Positions 8,235 through 17,521 of a stretch of 35,513 nt of DNA are shown in pieces. Position 1 is the stretch's first letter, and the number at the start of each line of letters is the position of its first letter. Origin of the DNA: an uncultured Sporosarcina sp. (GTDB taxonomy: Bacteria > Bacillota > Bacilli > Bacillales_A > Planococcaceae); contig CANSAF010000026.1 of assembly GCA_947644645.1 (NCBI GenBank), forward strand, positions 1-35,513, given 5' to 3'. The notes under the pieces were generated by a model. That model was given only the letters and a program-made list of their open reading frames with translations. It was not told the origin of the DNA and searched no databases. The translations under genes were made by a program, and so were the position numbers.

Positions 8235-9086
8235 ATGTACGCGGAACTAATAATCGGACTCAATATGATGTTTAATTTTACCGTTCTATCCTTCGCGAAT
8301 AAAATGCAAAACGTGAAAATTAAGTTAAGCCGTTTATGTTTTGCTTCTTTCGTTGGTGCAATTCCTGTCGTATTTTTTTCTACTTCAATCTGGACAATGA
8401 TTTTAACTTTTATTGGTATGACGCTTATTGCTTATGGAAAAGCCTTTACCCAGTGGCGAAAGTCGGCATCTGTTGCTTTACTTGGTGCATTGTTTGCGGG
8501 GGGATTATTAACGGCGCTCCAACTTCAAATTCAAAGTTTTTCGGGGTATAAAGCTGTCTTTTTTTATTCATTGACCGCTTATGGTGCGCTATATTATGTC
8601 AAAGTGAAATGGCGAGAAGTACGCACTGCTGAAAGTATTTCTGAATTAAAAGCCGAGTCAACCTTATCGATTTGGGAAAGTGAAATTCCAGTTAAAGTTT
8701 TTGTAGATTCTGGAAATAATTGTACAGAACCACTATCTGGAAACCCTGTTCACTTCGTATCGTTTTCCGCAGTAGAAGATTTTATCGAAAAAGATTTAAA
8801 ACAATTTTTATTCGCATGGGATCCGCAAAAAAGCCCTTCAATTGTTGATTTTCCAAGCCAATACCAAAAAGAATTGCGCCTTGTAAAATTATTAACTGTA
8901 CAAGGTGTATCTTGGGCGATTGGATTGAAATATAAAAAATGGTTCATTGAAGGAGGGGAAGAACTGGCACCGGGCTATATCGTGTTGACAAAAGATGACC
9001 AGCGTTACCCAGAAAATGCACAAGCTATTTTACATGTATCCGCAATGGAATCAATAGGAGAAAGGGGAAAAAAATATGTTCAATAA
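8235..9086 (+). CDS. spoIIGA: Sporulation sigma-E processing peptidase SpoIIGA
   Basis: Membrane aspartic protease that removes the pro-sequence of SigE in the mother cell after a signal from the forespore. The 283-residue product has about five N-terminal membrane helices (residues 1-125), then a soluble protease domain with the Asp-Ser-Gly active-site motif [19 protein letters not shown]; the catalytic Asp is residue 158. ATG 8235 is chosen because AAGGAGGG at 8221-8228 sits six bases upstream; an in-frame ATG at 8205 lies upstream of the predicted transcription start. Its 3' end overlaps sigE by 11 bases, the conserved spoIIG operon arrangement. Confidence 0.95.
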   Translation: MYAELIIGLNMMFNFTVLSFANKMQNVKIKLSRLCFASFVGAIPVVFFSTSIWTMILTFIGMTLIAYGKAFTQWRKSASVALLGALFAGGLLTALQLQIQSFSGYKAVFFYSLTAYGALYYVKVKWREVRTAESISELKAESTLSIWESEIPVKVFVDSGNNCTEPLSGNPVHFVSFSAVEDFIEKDLKQFLFAWDPQKSPSIVDFPSQYQKELRLVKLLTVQGVSWAIGLKYKKWFIEGGEELAPGYIVLTKDDQRYPENAQAILHVSAMESIGERGKKYVQ

Positions 9087-9786
9087 AATGAAGAAATGGC
9101 TCACGATCTTATTCGCATTTTTCAGAGGAAAACAAGGAACATACTATATTGGTGGGCATGCATCACTGCCTAAACCATTAACACGGGAAGAAGAAGCGAA
9201 AGTGATTCAAGCATTTATGGATGGGGATGCAGAAGCGAGAGATACATTGATTGAAAAAAATTTACGATTAGTTGTTTATATTGCGCGTCGTTTTGACAAT
9301 ACGAATACGCATATTGAAGATTTAATTAGCATTGGGACAATTGGACTTATTAAAGCGATTGAAACATTTAAACCAGATAAAAAAATTAAGTTGGCAACTT
9401 ATGCGTCCCGTTGTATTGAAAATGAAATTTTAATGCATCTTAGAAAGACAAACCGTACGAAGTCTGAAATTTCTTTCGACGAACCGCTAAACTCAGATGC
9501 GGATGGCAATGAATTATTACTTTCAGATATATTAGGCACAGAGGCGACAATTATTATTGATAATGTTGAAAGGAAAATTGAGCGTCAACATATGATTGAA
9601 GCGGTTCGGACATTAAACGAGCGAGAAAGATATATTATGGCTTGTCGATTTGGTTTAACAGGAAAAATGGAAATGACACAAAAAGAAGTAGCTGAAATGC
9701 TTGGAATTTCACAGTCTTATATATCGAGACTTGAAAAGAAAATTATACTTGAGTTACGAGAGCTCTTAAATCAACCAACGGGATAA
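9076..9786 (+). CDS. sigE: RNA polymerase sporulation sigma factor SigE (pro-form)
   Basis: Mother-cell early sigma factor, made as an inactive precursor. Residues 1-20 form a hydrophobic, membrane-binding pro-sequence ([19 protein letters not shown]) unlike other sigma factors. It is followed by GTYYIGG, where SpoIIGA is expected to cut. Region 2 contains [28 protein letters not shown] and [18 protein letters not shown]; region 4 has the helix-turn-helix [23 protein letters not shown]. Length is 236 residues against 239 in B. subtilis. The start overlaps the spoIIGA stop; AGGAG and AAAGGGG lie upstream. Confidence 0.97.
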   Translation: MFNKMKKWLTILFAFFRGKQGTYYIGGHASLPKPLTREEEAKVIQAFMDGDAEARDTLIEKNLRLVVYIARRFDNTNTHIEDLISIGTIGLIKAIETFKPDKKIKLATYASRCIENEILMHLRKTNRTKSEISFDEPLNSDADGNELLLSDILGTEATIIIDNVERKIERQHMIEAVRTLNERERYIMACRFGLTGKMEMTQKEVAEMLGISQSYISRLEKKIILELRELLNQPTG

Positions 9787-9813
9787 TGGTTGAAATTGGT
9801 GATTCCATTTTAC

Positions 9814-9842
9814 GCATATTCTGAAGGAGAGAGGATAGACTA
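9814..9842 (+). promoter_or_regulatory. Candidate sigma-F promoter of sigG
   Basis: GCATA (9814-9818) matches the sigma F -35 consensus. GGATAGACTA (9833-9842) fits the GGnnAnAnTR -10. The spacer is 14 bases, slightly short. The position 39 bases upstream of sigG agrees with the known forespore control of sigG by sigma F. Confidence 0.5.
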
Positions 9843-9880
9843 CTTTTTACAGTCATCTAAAGAATGCGGAGGAATGGAAG

Positions 9881-10666
9881 ATGGTACGTACAAGAGTTGA
9901 AATATGTGGCATCGATACATCTGAATTACCGTTATTATCGAGTGAAGTGATGCGTGAAACATTTATTAGACTGCAAAGTGGCGATGAATCTGCCAGGGAA
10001 GAACTCGTCATCGGAAATTTAAGATTAGTGCTGAGCTTAGTGCAACGCTTTATTTACCGCGGAGAACAAGCAGATGATTTATTTCAAGTTGGATGCATCG
10101 GCTTACTTAAATCAATTGATAACTTTGATTTGAAGCATAATGTTCGGTTTTCAACATATGCTGTTCCGATGATTTTGGGAGAAATCAAAAGGCATTTAAG
10201 AGATCATCATGCCATTCGTGTTTCAAGATCACTCCGAGATATTGCATATCAAGCAATGCGGGCGAGGGAAGCTTTTATCAATGAACATCAACATGAACCA
10301 AAACTTACCGAGTTGGCGGAACTAATTGACATACCAGCGGATGATATTTTATATGCACTCGATGCAATTCAAGATCCAATGTCACTTCATGAGCCAATGA
10401 ATAGCGGAGACGGGGATCCTGTTTATTTAATGGATCAGTTGCAAGATAAAACAATATCGGAGGATCGTTGGTTAACGTATGTTTCAGTAAAAGAAACGAT
10501 GACTGAATTGGACGAGCGACAACAATATATTTTAAATAAACGTTTCTATCTAGGTGAAACGCAAACTGAAATTGCGAAAGAACTCGGTATTTCCCAAGCG
10601 CAAATTTCACGACTCGAAAAAAATGCGGTAAAAATTATTCGGAACCAAATGGAAGAAGAAATATAA
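9881..10666 (+). CDS. sigG: RNA polymerase sporulation sigma factor SigG
   Basis: Late forespore sigma factor. The 261-residue protein (260 in B. subtilis) opens with the SigG-specific VEICGIDTSELPLL segment. Region 2 has NLRLVLSLVQRF, ADDLFQVGCIGLLKSIDNFDL and VRFSTYAVPMILGEIKRHLRD. Region 3 has IRVSRSLRDIAYQAM and region 4 has TQTEIAKELGISQAQISRLEKNA. ATG 9881 has GCGGAGG at 9866-9872 eight bases upstream. It follows sigE after 94 bases, carries its own predicted forespore promoter, and is closed by a terminator. Confidence 0.97.
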   Translation: MVRTRVEICGIDTSELPLLSSEVMRETFIRLQSGDESAREELVIGNLRLVLSLVQRFIYRGEQADDLFQVGCIGLLKSIDNFDLKHNVRFSTYAVPMILGEIKRHLRDHHAIRVSRSLRDIAYQAMRAREAFINEHQHEPKLTELAELIDIPADDILYALDAIQDPMSLHEPMNSGDGDPVYLMDQLQDKTISEDRWLTYVSVKETMTELDERQQYILNKRFYLGETQTEIAKELGISQAQISRLEKNAVKIIRNQMEEEI

Positions 10667-10687
10667 AAACGAATCGATGTATTGGTT

Positions 10688-10747
10688 AAAACAAGGAATG
10701 TCTAGACAGTCGAGAAGATGACTAACTAGGGATTCCTTGTTTTTATT
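10688..10747 (+). terminator. Terminator after sigG
   Basis: AAAACAAGGAAT (10688-10699) pairs with ATTCCTTGTTTTT (10732-10744). The 32-base interior contains a small AGTC/GACT stem. A T-rich tail follows. Confidence 0.75.
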
Positions 10748-10760
10748 CGTATTGAATGTG

Positions 10761-10768
10761 CATATAAT
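10761..10768 (+). promoter_or_regulatory. Candidate -10 of ylmC
   Basis: CATATAAT 20 bases before the ylmC start contains TATAAT for sigma A and also fits the CATAnnnT pattern of sigma E. No clear -35 for either was found, so the sigma factor cannot be decided. Confidence 0.35.
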
Positions 10769-10788
10769 GGTAAAAAAGGAGCGATACG

Positions 10789-11034
10789 ATGAGGTTTTCT
10801 GAAATTCAAAAAAAGGAAGTCATTGACGGAGAAAAAGGTTCATTCCTCGGATATGTTCAAGATGCGACAGTTGATGTGGAAAAAGGTGTCATTGAAAAAC
10901 TTCATGTAAGTAGTGGAGAAAAAGGTTTGTTTTTTGATACGAAGAAAAGTGAATTGAAAAAAATTCGAATACGCGATATTTCTGTCATTGGAAAAGATAT
11001 TATTCTTGTCAATGAAAAAGCGGAAAAAGAATGA
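10789..11034 (+). CDS. ylmC: YlmC/YmxH family PRC-barrel protein
   Basis: An 81-residue PRC-barrel-like protein, the size and context (after sigG) of the YlmC/YmxH sporulation family. Visible features are the FSEIQKKEVIDGEKGSFLGYV opening with the Gly-x-x-Leu-Gly turn, alternating short beta strands and a KIRIRDISVIGKDIILV end. It is highly charged, with no membrane segment. AAAAGGAGCG precedes the ATG. Its function is not known; the family is widespread in spore formers. Confidence 0.75.
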   Translation: MRFSEIQKKEVIDGEKGSFLGYVQDATVDVEKGVIEKLHVSSGEKGLFFDTKKSELKKIRIRDISVIGKDIILVNEKAEKE

Positions 11035-11040
11035 TTTTAA

Positions 11041-11069
11041 TTGATAAGTCGGTGTTTGATTGCTACAAT
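11041..11069 (+). promoter_or_regulatory. Sigma-A promoter of ylmE-sepF
   Basis: TTGATA (11041-11046), a 17-base spacer, then TACAAT (11064-11069) preceded by TGC, an extended -10. This is the best vegetative promoter in the sigG-divIVA region. It would start RNA near 11076, shortly before ylmE. Confidence 0.65.
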
Positions 11070-11102
11070 AAAAGGAATGATATATGAAAAGTAGTGATTA
11101 GA

Positions 11103-11792
11103 ATGAGCAAACTTCAACAACGTATACAAAAAATCGAAGAAAATATTCAAGCTGCTTGTGAAAAAGCTGGGCGAAAACGTTCTGATATTCATGTAGTCGC
11201 TGTTACGAAAAGTGTTTCTTCCACACGAGCAAAAGAAGTCATTGATGCTGGTTTCACGCATTTAGGTGAAAATCGTCCAGATGGATTAACTGAAAAAATT
11301 GAACAAATTACAGATGATGTAAATTGGCATTTTATAGGGAACCTACAAAGTCGACGTGTGCGAGATATCATCGACCATGTAAGTCATATTCATTCATTAA
11401 GTAGAACGAGCATTGCAAAAGAAATCCAAAAACGTGCAGAAAATCCGATTAATTGCTTTATCCAAGTGAATGTTTCAGGAGAAGCATCAAAATCTGGCAT
11501 AGCACCTAAAGAGTTAGAATCATTTATTGAAGCAATGACGAATTATGATAAAGTGCGTATCGTCGGTTTAATGACGATGGCTCCAAATATCGAAGACGAG
11601 GCGGAAATTCGTATGATTTTTAAAGAAATGCGCGCGCTTCGTGACCGTATTCACGCTTTGAATTTACCAAATGCACCTTGTACTGAATTGTCAATGGGGA
11701 TGTCAAATGACTATGAAATAGCGATTGAAGAAGGGGCGACTTATGTAAGAATCGGCACTGCTTTAGTCGGAGAGGAAAGCGGGGGAGACTGA
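11103..11792 (+). CDS. ylmE: PLP homeostasis protein, YggS/YlmE family
   Basis: Pyridoxal 5'-phosphate-binding protein of the YggS/PLPBP family, a single-domain TIM barrel without known enzyme activity that balances vitamin B6 pools. Motifs: VVAVTKSV (the PLP lysine, near residue 36), [43 protein letters not shown] and [28 protein letters not shown] with the phosphate-binding end. Start: ATG 11103; GTG 11094 is also in frame. Neither has a strong ribosome site. A six-codon frame, ATG 11084 to TAG 11101, lies just upstream. The stop overlaps the sepF start by one base. Confidence 0.9.
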   Translation: MSKLQQRIQKIEENIQAACEKAGRKRSDIHVVAVTKSVSSTRAKEVIDAGFTHLGENRPDGLTEKIEQITDDVNWHFIGNLQSRRVRDIIDHVSHIHSLSRTSIAKEIQKRAENPINCFIQVNVSGEASKSGIAPKELESFIEAMTNYDKVRIVGLMTMAPNIEDEAEIRMIFKEMRALRDRIHALNLPNAPCTELSMGMSNDYEIAIEEGATYVRIGTALVGEESGGD

Positions 11793-12268
11793 TGAGTTTA
11801 AAGAACAAATTCCAAAACTGGTTTTACCTTGATGAAGAAGAGGAAATGCAGGAAGAACGAAAGCAAACACCTGCCAAGCAGTCTAAAAAAGAAGTACGTG
11901 TACCAGCGACTGAACAACAAAAGCCTAAGAGACCTAAAAACAAAAAAACTGTACCAATTGATGGAGAGCAAGAGTCTCCAAGAATTGTCAGTTTGCAAAG
12001 TGCTCAAAAATCGTCTAAAGTAGTTCTTGCTGAACCGCGTGTTTATGCAGAAGCACAAGATATTTCGGAGCATTTAAAAAATAAAAGAGCCGTTGTCGTA
12101 AATTTACAACGCATTGATAGAGATCAAGGCGTTCGCATTATCGACTTTTTAAGCGGAACGGTTTATGCACTTGGTGGAGACATTCAGCGAATCGGAACAG
12201 ATATTTTTCTCTGTGTGCCGGATAACGTAGAAGTTGCTGGTGCTATATCCGACTATTTTGAACAATAG
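11792..12268 (+). CDS. sepF: Cell division protein SepF
   Basis: FtsZ-bundling protein that also binds membrane and can substitute for FtsA. The 158-residue protein has the N-terminal amphipathic membrane helix ([14 protein letters not shown]), a low-complexity Lys/Glu/Gln linker (about residues 15-75), and the compact C-terminal domain (about 78-158) with [52 protein letters not shown] and a final strand. It begins at ATGA overlapping the ylmE stop, so translation is probably coupled. Confidence 0.95.
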   Translation: MSLKNKFQNWFYLDEEEEMQEERKQTPAKQSKKEVRVPATEQQKPKRPKNKKTVPIDGEQESPRIVSLQSAQKSSKVVLAEPRVYAEAQDISEHLKNKRAVVVNLQRIDRDQGVRIIDFLSGTVYALGGDIQRIGTDIFLCVPDNVEVAGAISDYFEQ

Positions 12269-12294
12269 AAACTGAATGAGAGGTTCGTTTGATT

Positions 12295-12579
12295 ATGTAT
12301 GAAATGCTTTTTAAATTGCATAATCTCCTAATACAGGGGATTGGTGTGTATCGAATTGTAATTTTTATTTATATTTTAATGTCATGGGTGCCATCGATGC
12401 GTGAAAATGTAGTTGGACAATTCATTGGCAAAATTGCTGAACCATATTTAGCATTCTTTAGAAAGTTCATCCCGCCACTCGGTATGATTGACTTCTCGCC
12501 AATTGTTGCGTTAATCGCATTAAGCTTTATTTCGCAAGGTGTTACAATGGTGTTTAGAATGATTTTACAAATGATGTAA
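12295..12579 (+). CDS. ylmG: YggT family membrane protein YlmG
   Basis: Small membrane protein of the YggT family with two hydrophobic segments (IYRIVIFIYILMSWVPSM region and IVALIALSFISQGVTMVF) separated by the signature PYLAFFRKFIPPLGMIDFSPIVA. It lies between sepF and ylmH as in B. subtilis. Its role is uncertain; homologues are linked to division or membrane organisation. The start is undecided: GAGAGG (12278-12283) lies 5 bases from TTG 12289 and 11 from ATG 12295. I chose the ATG. Confidence 0.85.
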   Translation: MYEMLFKLHNLLIQGIGVYRIVIFIYILMSWVPSMRENVVGQFIGKIAEPYLAFFRKFIPPLGMIDFSPIVALIALSFISQGVTMVFRMILQMM

Positions 12580-12596
12580 TAAAAGATGAATGTTCT

Positions 12597-12644
12597 ATCT
12601 GTAGACTAAGTTTTAAAGAACTTCGTCTGCAGATATTTTTATTT
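12597..12644 (+). terminator. Terminator between ylmG and ylmH
   Basis: ATCTGTAGAC (12597-12606) pairs with GTCTGCAGAT (12625-12634), with an inner AAGTT/AACTT extension, and is followed by ATTTTTATTT. The tail ends at the ylmH ribosome site, so it may lower rather than stop ylmH transcription. Confidence 0.7.
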
Positions 12645-12658
12645 AGGGGGAAATGGTC

Positions 12659-13435
12659 ATGGATTCGATTTTACAACATTTTAGAAAAGATGAGCAACCA
12701 TTTATCGAAAATGCAATTGGCTGGATTCGAGAAGTGGAAAATTTATATGTGCCCAAACTGACAGATTTTTTAAATCCACGAGAGCGCTATATTGTCGAGA
12801 CATTGGCGAATAATAGTGATTTACTCGTTTCAAAAGAAGGGGCTTTTGAGAACGCGGAAAGAATGCGGATGTTAATTTATCCAAATTATTATGAACCTAC
12901 GGAAGAAGATTATCGTGTCACAGTTTTTAATATCAATTATCCGACGAAGTTTATGACGTTGAATCATAAGGACGTGCTCGGTTCTTTAATGGGGTTAGGC
13001 ATTGACCGTTCGAAATTTGGCGATATTCAAATTGCTGGGGAAGAAGTACAGTTTGCTGTCACCAGTGAGTTGAAGGATTATATGATCGCCAATTTTACAG
13101 CAGTTGGAAAATCGAAAATATCGATTTCTGAAGTTGACGAAATGAGCGAGTGGATTACTTCTGATGAAACATGGATTGAATCGACACAAATTGTCAGTTC
13201 TATGCGTTTAGATGTTGTCGTTGCAGCACTTGCAGGTTTTTCCAGACAAAAAGCAGTAGCGCTTATTAAAGGCGATAAAGTACGGGTCAATTGGACATCA
13301 GAAAATAATGTGGCTGCAGAATTATTCGAAGAAGATATGCTTTCCATTCGCGGTTTTGGTCGGTTTAAAATGATTGCGATTGAAGGACGCACGCGGAAGG
13401 ATAAAATTCGCCTAATTACTGGAACGCTCGCGTGA
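12659..13435 (+). CDS. ylmH: S4-domain RNA-binding protein YlmH
   Basis: A 258-residue RNA-binding protein. The N-terminal part (MDSILQHFRKDEQPFIENAIGW, then LTDFLNPRERYIVE) is the YlmH-specific domain. The C-terminal S4 domain starts at about residue 178 (SSMRLDVVVAALAGFSRQKAVALIKGDKVRVNWT) and ends in DMLSIRGFGRFKMIAIEGRTRKDKIRL. In B. subtilis YlmH takes part in rescue of stalled large ribosomal subunits, which links it to RqcH later in this window. ATG 12659 has AGGGGG eight bases upstream; ATG 12653 would leave only two bases. Confidence 0.9.
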   Translation: MDSILQHFRKDEQPFIENAIGWIREVENLYVPKLTDFLNPRERYIVETLANNSDLLVSKEGAFENAERMRMLIYPNYYEPTEEDYRVTVFNINYPTKFMTLNHKDVLGSLMGLGIDRSKFGDIQIAGEEVQFAVTSELKDYMIANFTAVGKSKISISEVDEMSEWITSDETWIESTQIVSSMRLDVVVAALAGFSRQKAVALIKGDKVRVNWTSENNVAAELFEEDMLSIRGFGRFKMIAIEGRTRKDKIRLITGTLA

Positions 13436-13472
13436 CTTTTCAGAAAATGATAAAGGGAATACAGAAAAAAGC

Positions 13473-13500
13473 TGGATTCTGTCCCGTAAAAATGTATAAT
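13473..13500 (+). promoter_or_regulatory. Candidate promoter of divIVA
   Basis: A perfect TATAAT (13495-13500) lies 30 bases before divIVA. The matching -35 (TGGATT, 13473-13478, 16-base spacer) is weak. Confidence 0.45.
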
Positions 13501-13530
13501 GAAAAGAGAGAAGTAAGAGGAGGTATTTAG

Positions 13531-14034
13531 ATGGCTTTAACACCGCTTGATATACATAATAAGGAATTTAGCAATAAATGGCGCGGTTATGATGAAGATG
13601 AAGTCAATGAGTTTTTAGAGCAGATTATGAAGGACTATGAGAACTTAATTGAAGAAAATAAATCATTGAAAAATGAATTAACACAAACGAATGCGCAAAT
13701 TTCGCATTTTAATACAATCGAAGAAACTTTACAAAAGTCGATTATGACTGCACAAGAAGCAGCGGAAGATGTGCGTAGAAATTCGATGAAAGAGTCGAAG
13801 TTAATCATTAAAGAAGCTGAGAAAAACGCGGATCGTATTGTCAATGAAGCTCTTTCTCGTGCTCGTCAAGTGTCGCTTGAAGTGGAAGATTTAAAAAAGC
13901 AATCTAAAGTATTCCGCAATCGTTTTAAAATGTTAATCGAGGCACAGTTAGATTTAGTCAACGCAGAAGATTGGGATGGTCTACTGGATTATGAGTTAGA
14001 CACAGAACAACTTCAGGGGCTTACAGAAGAATAA
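13531..14034 (+). CDS. divIVA: Cell pole and septum protein DivIVA
   Basis: Coiled-coil protein that senses negative membrane curvature at septa and poles; in Bacillus it positions MinCD and, during sporulation, helps anchor the chromosome. The 167-residue protein has the conserved lipid-binding N-terminus (LTPLDIHNKEFSNKWRGYDEDEVNEFLEQI) followed by long heptad-rich coiled coils (about residues 30-62 and 75-140). The end is acidic. AGAGGAGG lies upstream. ileS follows behind its own promoter and T-box. Confidence 0.96.
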   Translation: MALTPLDIHNKEFSNKWRGYDEDEVNEFLEQIMKDYENLIEENKSLKNELTQTNAQISHFNTIEETLQKSIMTAQEAAEDVRRNSMKESKLIIKEAEKNADRIVNEALSRARQVSLEVEDLKKQSKVFRNRFKMLIEAQLDLVNAEDWDGLLDYELDTEQLQGLTEE

Positions 14035-14044
14035 TATTAAAAAC

Positions 14045-14073
14045 TTGACGCTTAATCATTTCACAATTATAAT
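14045..14073 (+). promoter_or_regulatory. Sigma-A promoter of ileS
   Basis: TTGACG (14045-14050), a 17-base spacer and a perfect TATAAT (14068-14073), 11 bases after divIVA. Transcription would begin near 14080, giving a leader of about 310 bases. Confidence 0.85.
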
Positions 14074-14109
14074 GATGAGCATATCATATCAGTATAAATT
14101 AAAAGATTA

Positions 14110-14360
14110 ATTTGAATTTATTTATAATGACGTTGAAAGAGACAGTACTTTTTTGTTAATTATAAAGCGAGCTAGGGATGGTGAAAGCCTGGTTAAAAGA
14201 CAAATTAGGAAAATCACTCTGGAGTTGGATTACAGAAATAATGTAAGTAATCCCGGTCTATACCTCCGTTACTGGTAACTTAAGTGGCAGCAAGCTTTTT
14301 TCGCTGCAAGTAGGGTGGTAACGCGAGCGAAACTCGTCCCTTTTTAGGGGCGGGTTTTTT
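14110..14360 (+). promoter_or_regulatory. Isoleucine T-box riboswitch
   Basis: tRNA-sensing leader that lets transcription into ileS continue when uncharged tRNA-Ile accumulates. Stem I contains the CACTCTGGAG segment directly after an ATC triplet (14213-14215), read here as the isoleucine specifier. The conserved T-box bulge sequence AGGGTGGTAACGCG begins at about 14312. The alternative terminator is AACTCGTCCC (14331-14340) with AGGGGCGGGT and a T run at 14346-14360. The stem I internal details were not modelled. Confidence 0.92.
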
Positions 14361-14391
14361 GTGTTTTAAAATTTAAAAGGAGGATTTTAAC

Positions 14392-17157
14392 ATGGAGTAT
14401 AAAGATACATTATTAATGCCGAAAACAGATTTCCCGATGCGTGGTAATTTACCGAAAAGAGAGCCAGCACTGCAAACAGAGTGGGATGAAAAAAATATTT
14501 ATGAAAAAGTCCAAGAACGTACGAAAGGAAGACCTTTCTTCGTTCTACATGATGGACCGCCGTACGCGAATGGTGATATCCATATGGGGCATGCGTTAAA
14601 TAAAGTGCTAAAAGACATTATCGTTCGTCATAAATCAATGACAGGTTATCATGCGCCTTATGTTCCTGGTTGGGATACGCATGGTTTACCAATCGAGCAA
14701 GCTTTAGTAAATACAGGTGTAGATCGTAAAGAGCATTCATTAGCAGAATTCCGTCGTATGTGTGAGGAATATGCGCTAGAACAAATCGATCGTCAACGTA
14801 CACAGTTTAAACGTTTAGGTGTTCGTGCAGATTGGGAAAATCCATATATTACATTAAAGCCTGAATATGAATCACGTCAAATTGAAGTATTCGGTGAAAT
14901 GGCGAAAAAAGGCTATATTTATAAAGGTTTAAAACCAGTTTACTGGTCACCATCAAGTGAATCGGCATTAGCGGAAGCTGAAATTGAATATAAAGATAAG
15001 CGTTCACCATCTATTTATGTGAGTTTCCCGGTAAAAGACGGCGGAGATGTATTAGCTGAAGACGTTCATTTCTTAATCTGGACGACGACGCCTTGGACAA
15101 TTCCGGCAAACTTAGGAATTACAGTGCATCCTGACTTTAACTATATTGTGGTTCGTGCAAATGATAAAAAGTTTGTCATTGCTGAAGATTTACTGGACTT
15201 TGTTTCAAAAGAACTTGAGTGGGAAGAGCATACAATTGAAAAAGTTGTGAAAGGTACAGAACTTGAAAGATTGGTTGCGAAACACCCAATTTATGACCGT
15301 GATTCACTGATCATGTTAGGCGATCATGTTACAACAGATGCGGGTACGGGTTGTGTTCATACAGCACCAGGTCACGGGGAAGATGACTTCTATGTTTCTA
15401 AAGAATACGGTATTGATGCACTTTCTCCAGTAGACCATAAAGGTGTTATGACTGCTGAAGTTCCAGGCTTTGAAGGATTATTTTATGAAGATGCAAATAA
15501 AGCAGTTGGCGAAGCATTAGAAGAAGCTGGTGCTTTAGAGAAAATTTCATTCATCAAACACTCTTATCCACATGACTGGCGTACGAAAAAACCGGTTATT
15601 TACCGTGCAACAGCACAATGGTTTGCATCGATTGAATCATTCCGTGACGAATTATTAGAGGCGATTAAAGAAACAACATTCACACCTTCATGGGGTGAAA
15701 CAAGACTTCATAATATGGTTCGTGACCGTGGAGACTGGTGTATTTCTCGTCAGCGTGTATGGGGTGTTCCAATTCCAGTGTTTTACGCTGAAAACGGCGA
15801 AGAAATTATTACAGATGAAACAATCGCACATGTTGCGAAATTATTCCGTGAGCACGGTTCAAATGTTTGGTTTGAGCGTGAAGCGAAAGAGTTACTGCCA
15901 GAAGGCTTTACACATGCAGGTAGTCCGAACGGCGAGTTTACGAAAGAAACGGATATTATGGACGTTTGGTTCGACTCTGGTTCATCACACCGCGGTGTGC
16001 TTGTAGAAAGAGACGATCTTGTGTATCCAGCTGATTTATATTTAGAAGGATCTGACCAATACCGTGGTTGGTTTAACTCATCATTAACGACAAGTGTTGC
16101 GATGCATGGTCATGCACCTTATAAAGGTTTATTAAGTCATGGTTTCGCGTTAGATGGTAAAGGACATAAGATGAGTAAATCTGTTGGGAACGTTGTTGTC
16201 CCAACAAAAGTAATGGATCAATTCGGTGCGGAAATTTTAAGATTATGGGTATCATCTGTTGATTATACAGCGGATGTGCGTGTTTCTGATTCGAACTTTA
16301 AACAAGTTTCGGAAGTTTACCGTAAAATCCGTAATACATTCCGTTTCTTACACGGAAATACATCGGACTTTAACCCAGCGACAGATCGTGTTGAGTTCGA
16401 TGATTTACGTCCAGTTGACCAATATGTCTACGTGAAACTTCAAGATTTAATCGAAGAAGTGCGCAGTGCTTATGATCGTTTTGATTTTGCAGCTGTTTAT
16501 CATGCAGTGAATAATTTCTGTACAGGAATTTTAAGTTCGTTCTATTTAGATATCGCAAAAGACGTTGTCTATATCGAACATAAAGAACATTTACACCGTC
16601 GTGCAATGCAAACAGTGATGTACGATACATTGCTTGCACTTGTGAAATGTTTAACACCTATCTTACCGCATACAGCAGATGAAATGTGGGCGCATTTAGA
16701 GCATGTTGAGGAAGAAAGTGTTCAATTAACAGATATGCCAGAAGCACAAGACTTAGGTGAAAAAGCGACAGAATTGAAAGAGCGTTTTGCAACATTAATG
16801 GCAGTGCGTGATGATGTCTTAAAAGCATTAGAAGTTGCACGTAATGAAAAAGGCATCGGGAAATCACTTGAAGCAAAAGTAACAGTGTTTGTCAAAGAAG
16901 GACTTGAAGATGTATTTAAAGCAGAAGATGTCGATTTTGCACAGTTCTTCATTGTTTCTAAATTCGTTGAAGGTGACGCAGCGAATGTTCCAGCTGAGGC
17001 ACTTGAACTTGAACATGCACATGTTTTAGTTGAAGAAGCAGACGGCGAGAAATGTGAGCGTTGCTGGACAATTTCTGAAACAGTCGGCAACAACGAAAAG
17101 CATCCAGAAGTTTGTGAACGTTGTGCGGATGTTGTTGTGAATCATTACGAAGCTTAA
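14392..17157 (+). CDS. ileS: Isoleucine--tRNA ligase (zinc-finger type)
   Basis: Class I aminoacyl-tRNA synthetase charging tRNA-Ile. The 921-residue protein has the HIGH motif as HMGH at residues 64-67 and the CP1 editing domain with [14 protein letters not shown] is at 593-597, followed by the anticodon-binding domain. The C-terminal zinc site has Cys 888, 891, 908 and 911 (CERCW...VCERC). This is the bacterial type 1 form, in line with the T-box control. AAAGGAGG precedes the ATG, and a terminator follows within 10 bases of the stop. Confidence 0.98.
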   Translation: MEYKDTLLMPKTDFPMRGNLPKREPALQTEWDEKNIYEKVQERTKGRPFFVLHDGPPYANGDIHMGHALNKVLKDIIVRHKSMTGYHAPYVPGWDTHGLPIEQALVNTGVDRKEHSLAEFRRMCEEYALEQIDRQRTQFKRLGVRADWENPYITLKPEYESRQIEVFGEMAKKGYIYKGLKPVYWSPSSESALAEAEIEYKDKRSPSIYVSFPVKDGGDVLAEDVHFLIWTTTPWTIPANLGITVHPDFNYIVVRANDKKFVIAEDLLDFVSKELEWEEHTIEKVVKGTELERLVAKHPIYDRDSLIMLGDHVTTDAGTGCVHTAPGHGEDDFYVSKEYGIDALSPVDHKGVMTAEVPGFEGLFYEDANKAVGEALEEAGALEKISFIKHSYPHDWRTKKPVIYRATAQWFASIESFRDELLEAIKETTFTPSWGETRLHNMVRDRGDWCISRQRVWGVPIPVFYAENGEEIITDETIAHVAKLFREHGSNVWFEREAKELLPEGFTHAGSPNGEFTKETDIMDVWFDSGSSHRGVLVERDDLVYPADLYLEGSDQYRGWFNSSLTTSVAMHGHAPYKGLLSHGFALDGKGHKMSKSVGNVVVPTKVMDQFGAEILRLWVSSVDYTADVRVSDSNFKQVSEVYRKIRNTFRFLHGNTSDFNPATDRVEFDDLRPVDQYVYVKLQDLIEEVRSAYDRFDFAAVYHAVNNFCTGILSSFYLDIAKDVVYIEHKEHLHRRAMQTVMYDTLLALVKCLTPILPHTADEMWAHLEHVEEESVQLTDMPEAQDLGEKATELKERFATLMAVRDDVLKALEVARNEKGIGKSLEAKVTVFVKEGLEDVFKAEDVDFAQFFIVSKFVEGDAANVPAEALELEHAHVLVEEADGEKCERCWTISETVGNNEKHPEVCERCADVVVNHYEA

Positions 17158-17165
17158 TTAATTTT

Positions 17166-17211
17166 AAAAAACAGTTGTGGCGAATGTAGAAAATGCCGCA
17201 ACTGTTTTTTG
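17166..17211 (+). terminator. Terminator after ileS
   Basis: AAAACAGTTGTGGC (17168-17181) pairs with GCCGCAACTGTTTT (17195-17208), 13-base loop, ending in six T. Confidence 0.9.
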
Positions 17212-17267
17212 TGTTGTGGAAAATATTTGATTAAAATGAAAGAGATTTGTTAAAAATATTGCATAGC

Positions 17268-17378
17268 GCGGATAAACGGTGCTCGAACGCGGATAACGAG
17301 GTCCTGAGCGCGGATAAAGTAGACTCGAACGCGGATAAACGATGCCTGAAAGCGGATAAATATCTCGAGTCGCGAAAA
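17268..17378. repeat. Five-unit array, exact 21-base period, core GCGGATAA
   Basis: GCGGATAA is repeated at 17268, 17289, 17310, 17331 and 17352, always 21 bases apart. A decayed sixth unit (GCGAAAA) is near 17372. The second half of each unit loosely follows TGCTCGAAC or CCTGAGC. The array starts 57 bases past the ileS terminator. A weak reading frame with Ala-Asp-Lys every seven residues runs through it (17247-17432), but it has no good ribosome site. The remainder of 17212-17521 shows only a CTTACGC/GCGTAAG hairpin (17406-17433) and the lspA promoter area. Confidence 0.9.
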
Positions 17379-17478
17379 CATACCCACCACTCAGTGAGCC
17401 AACTTCTTACGCCTCATTATTTTTTCGCGTAAGCTTTGTTCATTTTGACATATATATAAACAGTCATCACGCTTTTTG

Positions 17479-17487
17479 TGGTAAACT
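17479..17487 (+). promoter_or_regulatory. Candidate extended -10 of lspA
   Basis: TGGTAAACT fits the TGnTAnnnT extended -10 pattern, 35 bases before lspA. A TTGACA at 17445-17450 is too far away (31 bases) to serve as its -35. Confidence 0.35.
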
Positions 17488-17521
17488 AAACAATGAAACT
17501 GTTGGACGGAGGTTTTGGGAT

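Noticed and set aside
17247-17432. 61-residue reading frame with Ala-Asp-Lys repeats
   Set aside because: It is the 21-base array read as codons. There is no convincing ribosome site, and the parallel arrays after pyrE and ftsZ have in-frame stops.
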